From assembly GCF_048771995.1 (NCBI RefSeq), contig NC_133063.1, positions 5,282,001 to 5,346,000 of the forward strand: a DNA stretch of 64,000 nt, given 5' to 3'. The DNA is from Taeniopygia guttata (lineage: Eukaryota > Chordata > Aves > Passeriformes > Estrildidae). The notes beneath the pieces were generated by a model. That model did no database searches. It was given only the letters and a program-made list of their open reading frames with translations, and was not told where the DNA came from. Of this stretch, positions 55,262 through 64,000 are shown piece by piece (position 1 is the stretch's first letter; every line of letters starts with the position of its first letter). The position numbers and the translations under genes are program-made.

Positions 55262-58200
55262 CCCTGCAGGAGGCCATTGGTGTTTTTTGTAGTTTCTAGT
55301 TTCTAGCTGATAGCTCATAGTTTCTAGTTTGTTTAGATTGATAGTGTAAATAAATACGATTATACATAAAACCTTTACTGTGCTGGAAGTCTCCCTTTGT
55401 TCTCACCCTGTGAATTAGCTCTAAATTTGCTTCTGAATGGTCAGGTGTTTCCTAAATGTGGGAAAAGCCATATATGGGGTTTGTGGCATGGTCTGGAAGT
55501 GGGCAAAGGTCTTCTGACCTTGGTGCCTCCAGGCCAAAACCTCTAGTGGAGAGACAGGCTGGCAGCAGTGACTAGAGGAGCAGAGTGGGACAAAATGGTG
55601 CAGAGGAGTGGTGGCAGTGCAGGGCATGCTGCTGTGGCTGTGGTTGTGTTGCAGCTCTTGGGAAAGGTTGGGAGTGTCTGTGCTGCTGTGGGCAGAGGGG
55701 GAGGGAGCCGGGCTTCTCCACAGGCTCGGGCACAGGTGAGTGTCCAGTGGGAAGGCAAGTTCTGCCACGGGAACTAAGGCCAACATGTGGGAGTGAAGAC
55801 TTGTGTAGTTTGGATCTGCGTGAGCCACTGTGGAGGCCTGTGGGCCTGCTGGAGGACTTCTTGGGGCTATGCCCTGAAAGAATGTCCCCTAGACTTTAAC
55901 CTTTCCCTTATCATGTCCCCTAGATTTTAGCCTTTAACGTTTCCCATGGACTCCGGTTTTTCATTTCAATGTACATTGTTACATTATTAGTGATATATAG
56001 TGATCATATAGTGATTATTGAAAATCATTTACTGTGCGATGTTTGGTGGCAATTGGTGGTGTATTTGATGGTCATTTCAGTTTAAATTTTAGTTGCACAA
56101 TATTTCGCAGACTTTATTTCCCAGTTTTCGTTTTCACTGCCGCGTGTCCCTGAACCCACTATCCCTGAGAAAGACAGGACTGGAGATGCAACCTGCTCAA
56201 GAGCACAGGCCAGCCACCAGCCATCTGCCATCTGCCCTCCTTTTCCGTGCCCATGCCAGGATGGCACTGGCAATGCCTCCCCGGATTCTACCCTAACCCA
56301 CCTTGTGACAGCCCTCAACCCTGCTCCCGCTTTCCTGTTGTATTAGCAGTCCCCGATTTTTCTTGTAATTCATGTTTCAGAGATTCCCGATACAGGAGAC
56401 CCTCAGAAGCCAGTCACCCCAGTTCTTTAATTATTTATGCAGGAGAGTCGTCACCCTCCGGACAGCCGGAGGAGCGACTCTGGTGCCCCACAGGAGACCC
56501 GTGCCCGGCCACACCATAAGGTCCTCACAGGCTGGTCCTCCCTAAAGCCTTTTCTTTTGGCTTGTGTGTTTGGGGGAGGGCACCGGGGGAAGGTACCATA
56601 GCCAGTCCTTTTGATTTTCTCTTCTCTTTTGATTTATGGGTAAGTGAGGGGGAATGAATTGGCAGAGAGATGCCTGGGACTCGGGCCCTTAGAAGTGAGG
56701 GGAAATGAAAATTGCATTTATTTCTTGTTTAGTTATTCTCTGCAATATGAACTCACCTGTTTTTTTGAGTTCTCAAGTTTAGTTAAAGTCTATTAAGTAT
56801 TGTGTTGTTTTTAGTGAAGACAAGGTTATTATTTTTACTATGATTGTTACACCTTTCATTTTCAATAAAACCAAAAAGGGGGAGTTGTGGGAGCTTGTCC
56901 TGGAGGGGATGGGCCATGAAGTGGCCACACATCAGACAATCAATGAGCAACAGGAAGCCTCGGGAGAAGAAAAACCACAATGGATGACACCCAGAGAACT
57001 TCTGGTGAGTTTATCATAGAGAGTAAAGGACTCTGGGACTGACTGGGAGTGGCCATGCAGATCAACAGCCGTTGATTGGCCAGATGGTTTCTGGAACTTT
57101 CTAGAACACGCTGGTTCCAGGCCTTCCCCAGCACTGCTCAGCTGCAGCTCTGCAGCTCTTTGGCTTTGGACCAGCGTGTTTAACTGGCTTCTCAGGTTCT
57201 GGGGCTGGCTTCATCCCAGCATTCAATTCCTGCTCTGCCCTGAGGCTGGCTATTATTTCAGGCTCCAAGGCGATTGGCAACTGATTCAGCTCCTTTTCTA
57301 GCTGCTTGGCAACACAGAGCTCTCTGAGTCAAACCTCCATGCATATGGATACTGGGCATGGTCCTGTACTGGGATTTTCAAAGTTTCTTCTACCAAAATT
57401 CATCTTTTCTCCACCAGTAACTGTGGATAGTGCTAGTTTTTCTCGGTCTCCGTCTCTCTTCAGGGCTGGACAAGCTTTCTATAGAAGCTTTTAGCAGGTC
57501 TGTCAGTAGAGAGCAGTTCACATCATTTTCTGCATGAGAGTCTATTACTTTTCTGCCAGAAGATAGCAGCCTTGACTGAAAATTTATTTCTCCTTTATTA
57601 TGTCATGAGCAGTTACTGCTGGATCAAATGCCCATGTCACCTCAAGAATACCCTGCTCATTGCGCCAGTTCAAATGTAAGGCCCCTAAAACGTTGCTCAG
57701 TGAGACACTTTAAAAGGACTTCAACTTGTTCACGAACTCTGATGTAGAAAAGCAGGAGAATTACTGACAAGATGTTCTCAAGAGGTCGGAACAACACAAA
57801 AATCTTCCCAGGCAACTTTTGAAAATCAGAGAACTTTGGCAAAACATTTAGAGCAGGATTCAATCAACATAAAGCATTCCATCAAGCATTAACTTAGCGT
57901 ATTCAACTTAACAAATTCCAAGCGTGTTAGATTTTAAGTTACTGAAAAATCTGCGAGAATGAAATTGGAAGAACAAAGAGGAAGAGAGAATGAGAGAAAA
58001 TATATAGAAAAGAACCAACACATCTGCCATTCCTGGTTCCAATGGTGTTCAGCTAATAGAATTCCAAGAGGAGGTAGGGCAAAGACATGTGGTTGCCACA
58101 TAGCCTGAGTTAAAATCTCTTTGGCTTTCCTGGGGCTTTCCCCCACATGGGGCTGCCACTCACGTGGCCATTTAGGAGCTGGGTTAGGGGTTCTAGACAC

Positions 58201-58747
58201 AGGGGTGGAGCATTGCCTCCGCTGTGCCAGGGATCAGCGGCCACTGCTGGGCTGGGATACAGGCCTGGGAGTGTGGGGTGTGCAGAGCAGAGCATCACCT
58301 CTCCAGAGCGAGGCTTGATCTGCCCCTTTCCCCACATAAGCACCTGAAATGTTTGGAGCCAGCAATCTCTAGCCTCTCACAACAAGGTTTCTGAGCTCTT
58401 GTGCTTCTTGGCTCTCAAGACTCCAAAGACTTGTAGCTGGATATTAAGAAACCTGCACTTTTATTGCTTCCAAAAGAGGCAGCATGAGGGTTTCTTTTTC
58501 TTTCTAAGACCTTCTCTTCTTTCTATGTCCTCAGCCTGAGATAGTCCTTGTACTGCCTCTCCTCTCTCCCCTTCTCCACGACAATGGAGGGGGACAACGG
58601 AAAAACCAATCTATGAGAAGCCAGAAATGTTAGAAATGTTGCAGTGTAGCAAGAAAAAAAAAAAAAAAAAGCAGCACTATACAACAATAAAAAAAAAATT
58701 GTACAAAAGAGGTAATGACGTAACCGACAAAGATGAAGTGTCACATG
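55262..58747 (+). other. 3' UTR and tail of PAK unit C
   Basis: It carries AATAAA at 55349-55354, the hairpin at 56445-56480, an old LTR-like remnant at about 56886-57316 after a polypurine-like tract, and an A-run at about 58652-58670. It runs without interruption into unit D. No gene was recognised. Confidence 0.6.
56886..57316 (+). repeat. Old LTR-like remnant, unit C tail
   Basis: Paralogue of 33747-34177. It begins TGTGGGAGCTTG after CCAAAAAGGGGGAG and ends doubtfully at GCAACACA. The identification is weak. Confidence 0.4.
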
Positions 58748-58751
58748 GGGC
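58748..58751. other. Empty ERV1 insertion site (GGGC)
   Basis: CACATGGGGCCCCCAGAAC at the C/D junction has one GGGC where ERV1 copy 2 has two flanking copies. It reads as the pre-insertion sequence. Confidence 0.85.
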
Positions 58752-59986
58752 CCCCAGAACAAGGAGAAGATGGTGAGGGCTTACGGAATGATTCTGATGG
58801 TAGATGGGCGCTGCTGGTGCTGCCTGGAGCAGCTGTGGGCCTGCAATGGCAGTTTCCTGCTCCCTCTCTGCAGCACTGGTGTTGGCAGGGGCGATGGTGA
58901 TGGGTGTCTCTCCCTGCAGAGCTCTGTTTGGCACTGCCGCTACCATCAGTCCGCCACGCTGGGCGTGCGTGTGGGAATCAGATCTGCCGCTCCACTGCCT
59001 CTTCCTACCACCTTGCTGGGCTCCACTGGGCTTGGCTGGACTCCCTTTTGGCTTGGCTGGACTCACTTGGTATCAGTGTCACCACTCTGGGCTGCACTGT
59101 TCTGCTGGAGCGGAAAAACAGTCCCACGTGCCACCCTGGCCCCGATGGTTTCAGTTGTGTGTCAGAGCTGTCACTTCCATGCCACCCATCTCAATTCCGT
59201 GGCCTAAAAACTACTGTGGAAGGACAGAACTGGGAGGGAAATGGTGGTGGTGCTTTGGTCCCAAGGCCTCTCTGCTAGAGGGAGCCAGAAAGAAGGATTC
59301 CCCTTGCATTTCTGGTCATGGCATTTCCCTGCTGAAATCACACCCATGGCTGTGATGTAAAATGAATAAACAGTGCTGAAAGATCCATGACCTGGTCTAT
59401 GTAGCTAGGAGAAACCTCTAAATGCAATTGAAGTAGTGCTTCTCCTTGTTTGCTGCTTTCCTGAACTGAGCAAGGTCCAACTGGAAGAAGCCTTCTGGTT
59501 TTTGCTCAGAAGCATTAGTGGCCAAAGAGCACTGATGTGGTTCCTCACATCCCGCTCCCTTCTCAGTGCTCAATTTCTCCGGGTGGGCTGTAGGGGATTA
59601 GTGTGTTCTTGGAGTTACTCTTAGATGCCTTGAGCAGTAGCTTATGGACTAGGAGGGCTTTTTGTGTTGCTTTGTAGCAGAGGAGAGCTTTGCAGGCTTT
59701 TTTTGGCCTGAGCTGTAGGGAAGATCTGGTTCCCTGCACTCTGAGAGTTCACAAACCAGCCCAGGGTGGCTGCTATTGTGATGTCAGGGGCCGCATCCCA
59801 GCGTTGCCAAGGCAAAGTTGCTGTGCCCAGGCCCGGCAGGGCTCAGTGAGCAGAGCAGCTCTGTGGCACGCTGACTGCAGGCGGAACCTGCTGATCGCCG
59901 AGGTCTCTGCCAGCAGGACTCGCAGGATTTTTGGTTTTTCCCCGCAGGCGTTGTCTGGTGCAGACTTGGGCAGCGCTGCTCAGGCC
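58752..59986 (+). other. 5' flank of PAK unit D with promoter motifs
   Basis: This is homologous to 5251-6489. The CRE-like (59779-59786) and X-box-like (59803-59816) motifs are kept. No ERV lies upstream of this unit. Confidence 0.6.
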
Positions 59987-62900
59987 ATGGAGAGAGTGTG
60001 TGCTGCAGTTTGCACGGCTTTCTCCGTGGCCTATTCTGGGTACTTTTTCACCCAGCTGGCACGTAAGTGGACGGTTTTGTGCAGTGTGGCATATGGACAC
60101 CAAAATGCCACCAAGAGGCCTTGAGTTGGGTAAAGCTGCTGTCAGCAGCTGCAGCTAAGAAGGGGGTGTCTCTAGCCAGAGGGGCCTGGGCAGCATTTGT
60201 AATGTAGCCTGCAGGGGCTCCCCTCCTCCCGTGCCATAGCCTGTGCCCATGGGGTCTGGAATCTCCTCCGTTTGCTGGCTCAAGCCAGACAACTTCCAAG
60301 ATAGGAGGACTGGGAGAGCTTGGCAGGAGTCCTTGGAAAAGCTGTGCACTGCTCTCCAGCACTGAGGGAAAGTCCCTCAGTTCAAGTCTTCTTGTCTGCA
60401 TTCCCTCATCCCAGCATGTGCCTGTGGAACTTGACACTTCCTGAGTGCTAAAAGAGCCATTCCTTCTGGGGTGAAATCACGGGATCAGCTTGGAAAAGGC
60501 CTCTGAGATGGACATTTCAGAGCAGTTCTTGTATGCTCCTGAACCCAGGAGCTGTTCCTGCGCTGTGTCACCACAGAACTGCCACCATGGCTAAAGGGGA
60601 CTTGGGTGAAGCTTTGTTGGGGAAGGGTTTTCAGTAAGCTCATGGCAATTGCTGCATGCAATCCCTTCAGAAACCTGAAGTCCAGGGAAGAGAGGAGCTG
60701 TATCTCCTGCTGGGTGGGGTGGGGCAGAAGCTGGAATGCCTGTTGCAGAACCACTGGGACTTTCTCAGTCTCGAGTTTCTATGGGTTGAGAGGCCAAAGA
60801 GGACAAAGGGTAGACACGAGGCAGTAGTTTGTGCTGTTGCCTTGCTGTGTGACACAAGGGTTGCTGCTGGAGTGATGGAGTGAAAGCAGAATGCTCTGTC
60901 TTTGGTTGCTGACAATTTGGTGGGCTTGCCCAGCACAGGCAGTTTCCTTACAGCATCTGCTTCTTTTTCCCTTTTGTCTTGCAGGTCACATCACCCGTGC
61001 CTGGAGAGAATCCGCTCCTTGGGTGAGTGGGAAAGGAACCTTTGACGTTGGTAGCATTTGACAATTGTGGAGCAAGCTGTGAGTTGGGCTTGGTGCAGTC
61101 CAGTGCCAGCCTGGTTGGATGGATGAAAGAACAGTCCAGGCTCTTTGCAGCAGCAGCAGCAGCAGCAGCAGCAGCCGCAGCAGCAGCAGCAGCAGCAGCA
61201 GCAGAATCTGCAGGAGGAGTTGGATCCCAGGCTGTTTCTCCAGTTCCTTTTCAGAGCTTTTAAGCAGCTGAAAGTGAGGTTGCTTGGTCCTTGAAGCCAT
61301 GATGGAATTTCTCCTGTACAAGAGAGTGCAGTCCCATCTAACTGTCCCATTTTCCTTGAGTTTGAACAATTAGAATGCCATTTCTCTGCAGATGATTTCT
61401 CCTTAGTGCATCTGGCTCCAGAGCTGAATAGAGAGGTTCCCTGTCCCTGACACTGCTGTCTATCTGCAGAGCCCAAAACAGACCTCTGAGCCTCCTCTGG
61501 ATGCATGTCTTCCTGAAGAAGAGGCCAAATGGGAGGAAGATTCCCACCAAAGTGCACCTGCTGCCACTGCAGGGCCTGAGCATCCAGCATCAGTAAGTGG
61601 CAGCTCTGGCTAGTCCTGTGGCTGGAGCAAAGCAGAGCTGCAAGTTTCTGAGCAGACAGCACCTGTCCCACCTGGCTGAAGATGCTGAGGACTGGAATCT
61701 TTCCAGCTCTCCCAGAGCACTTCCCACAGCCTGTGAGGCCGGGAGAAGGGGTGTGGAACTTGGACGTTAAGGCATCACTTCCCTACTGTTCTGACAGGGG
61801 CTGGGAATTTTTCTCAGCAAGAGACAAGGGGTAGCAATAGGATGTCTTTGGATGCTCCTGGGGTACAAGTGAGGCCCTCTGTGCCCAGGGGCTGTGCAGG
61901 CTCCTTGTCCCCAGTGAAGAGAGCAGTGCAAAGGTGCAGTTCACAGCCTTGCAGGATATGAGGAGACACTGTCCCCAGAAGGGACCTGGCCCTCCGCACA
62001 GAACAGCCAAAGTCAGCAGCTAAAGGAACAGCTGAGATGCAGTGGGGCCTGTAGCTGAAGAGACGTGAGGCTCTGAATGACAGGTTCTTTCCTGACCCTC
62101 CTGCTGCTGTCTGTGCACAGAGCATAAGGGCAGCGCCAGCACCTGCTCCGGCTGCCTCTGCACCCGAGGAAGAGGCTGAAGAGGAGGAAGGTGCCAATGA
62201 ACCTGCCCCTGCTGTCAGCCCACGGCCTGAGCAGCCAGCATCAGTAAGTGCCTGTTTGGGTTAGCAGTGTCTTTGGTGACATTTTGTCCCTCATGTAAAA
62301 GCAGGGTTTGGGTTCGGGGCCTTGAGCTGGAGAAGTGGGTTGCAAAAGCTGAGAGGTGAAGAGCCCTGGATGTGGCCAGCAGCATCTTCCTCAGGGCTTG
62401 CATTTGAAATGAGATCAGAGGGGCATCTCTGCCAGGCACATTTGTGACCCAAATTAATTTCTTGTCCCAGAGCTCCAGCTCCTCTGTCGTGGCACCTGCA
62501 CGAGCTGCAGCTGAAGAAGCCTCCAGTGCCCAAGCTGGAAACTCAAGCAGGAGCAGCTCGTGCACCTGGAGCACGACTAGTTCCTCTGGCAGCAGGGAGC
62601 TGCTGGGAGAGAGGACAGAGGACAAGTGCCTGGCCATGCTGAGTACGTCCTTTGTGACCCTTGTGGGCCGCAGCAGTGCCTGGTGTGTGTGTGCGTGTGT
62701 CAGCAAGAGCTGTCCCAGCTCCTGTTCCTCCTCAGCTGAGTGCCAGCTCCTGAGGCCTCCCCACAGGAGCTGTTGCTGTGCTCTGAGGTGGGGAGGGATC
62801 TCTGGGCTGCTGCTCCTGCCTCGGAGGGCAGCTGGGCCTGGTTTGGCCTTGCCTGAGCTTCCCTCTAGGCAAAAGGCAGAGCAGAGATTGTTTCTGGCTG

Positions 62901-64000
62901 AGCAGGAGGCTGTGACCGAGCAAATGAGGAGGCCTCCAGGAGCTCCTGTGGGGCCCAGCTCCTGTGGGGCACGGCCAAGGTCATCTTCAGAGCTCAGCCT
63001 GTCCTAAAATCTGAGGGACCTCATTCCTAAGGCCCATCACAGTAGGGTAGAACATCAGCTGCTGCTCTTGAGCGGCAGAAGGGTCTTGTTTAGGCAAAGT
63101 CCTGCTTCAAGCTGGAGATCTTAGCTTTGCTGGAGGCACTTTGCAATATTCTTCCTGTTCTGGAAAGGGCAGCTGTTGATAAAGATGAATTCCACAACCC
63201 AAGATGCCTTGCATGTTTGCAAGGATTAAGTCTTTTGTTGAATGTCCCAGAGTGTTCATTGCCCGAACAGAAAGGTTGTGTTTGTCCTGCTGCCCTTAAT
63301 GTCTGTAGGCAACAATCACTTCTCTTGCTTACACTTTTCTGATCCCTGTCTCCTCTGACTGTTTCTTGATGTGCTTAGATTTTAGTTTAGACTTCTAGTT
63401 TTGGACAGGCCATCTGTGCTGCAGGGCTGCTTGTCCTGCTGCTGTTGTTTTTTAGGTGGTGGTGGTGTGGTGGTGTTGTTGTTTCCTGAGGGAGTGAGTT
63501 GAAAGGGCGCAGTGTCCCAGAGAGTGGGGCTGCCTTTCTGATCTGCTGCAGGCTGGGATCTCTTTTGAAGGGAGCATCTTTCCTTGGGATTTTTACAGAG
63601 ATGCTGGTGAGCGAGGGAGATCCTGAGGCTAAATACACAGAACTGGAAACAATTGGCAGAGGGTGAGTGCAGCCACAGTTCCTTCCATTTACTGTTTGTC
63701 CCTGGACTGTTTTCCTCTTGTACTGTGGATTCCTGCACTTGCAGGGACTAAAGGACTTCTTCTTTCTCTGCGGCCGTTTTGTTTCTAGGGGTTTTGGCAC
63801 GGTGTGCATGGCAGTGGAGACTGCCACAGGAGAAGAGGTAAGCGTCAAGCAGCGCCACAGCTTCTGCAGAACTGTTTTAGGACAGCATTTGATCTGTCAT
63901 GTCTGGAAGAGTTTGCTTTGTTGCTGTGAAAGGGAGAATGCCAGTGGAATGATCAAGCCCCCTAGAGGTTGTCCAGCAGTTTTGCTCCATGTTTTCTGGC
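59987..64000 (+). CDS. PAK3-like serine/threonine kinase, copy D (partial, exons 1-7)
   Basis: Exons: 59987-60062, 60985-61022, 61470-61592, 62121-62243, 62471-62642, 63599-63662, 63789-63837. The window ends in intron 7. All seven exons are open with AG/GT borders and the same phases as copy A, and exon 4 is intact. The glycine loop GRGGFGTV is encoded across exons 6-7. In exons 1-5 the copy is closest to B: it shares the CCG interruption in the CAG run, the Lys-Trp in exon 3 and the CGA codon in exon 5. The catalytic exons lie beyond the window, so overall intactness cannot be judged. Confidence 0.82.
61148..61204 (+). repeat. CAG microsatellite in PAK-D intron 2 (19 triplets, one CCG)
   Basis: It is the shortest of the four intronic CAG runs, with the same CCG interruption as copy B. 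Confidence 0.95.

Overview
The window looks like nuclear DNA of a passerine bird. It holds a same-strand tandem array of spliced protein-kinase genes of the p21-activated-kinase (PAK3-like) type, a family known to be greatly expanded in songbirds. The array is interrupted by endogenous retroviruses (ERVs). The species assignment is inference. The exon-intron structure, kinase motifs and retroviral landmarks were read directly from the sequence.

Layout. 1-5250: 3' half of ERV1 copy 1 (gammaretrovirus-like pol, env, 3' LTR). 5251-15293: PAK unit A with all 13 coding exons open. 15294-15935: an unrelated LTR plus a short leader, fused to the next unit. 15936-16511 and 23985-35614: PAK unit B, split by ERV2 (16512-23984, betaretrovirus-like with an alpharetrovirus-like Env). 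35615-46631: full-length ERV1 copy 2. 46632-58747: PAK unit C, a clean unit of about 12.1 kb. 58748-64000: PAK unit D, cut by the window end after exon 7.

History. ERV1 copies 1 and 2 sit at the same base of the unit, with the same 3' flank. Copy 2 is bounded by a 4-bp GGGC duplication, and the C/D junction preserves the uninterrupted site. One insertion was therefore later copied as part of a larger [ERV1-A-B]/[ERV1-C-D] repeat. Across the 5' two thirds of the gene A matches C and B matches D, but the last exons of C match B, so C is a mosaic.

Genes. Each PAK-like gene encodes a short hydrophobic N-terminus, two paralogous acidic/proline-rich exons of exactly 123 nt, a serine-rich exon and a complete kinase domain. 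No CRIB/p21-binding motif is visible. Copy A is fully open (466 residues). B has a nonsense codon in exon 4, and C has a deletion that removes the exon 4 acceptor. Both hits fall in the same frame-neutral exon. D is open as far as it is seen.

The most unusual material is retroviral. ERV1 has an extra cysteine-rich ORF before gag, a tandem array of hairpins in its leader, a same-frame UGA gag-pol junction with an 8-nt spacer and stem, and a tRNA-Arg-like primer site. ERV2 ends in a truncated 3' LTR joined head-to-head to an inverted 5' LTR. Every pol and env copy in the window carries at least one disabling change.
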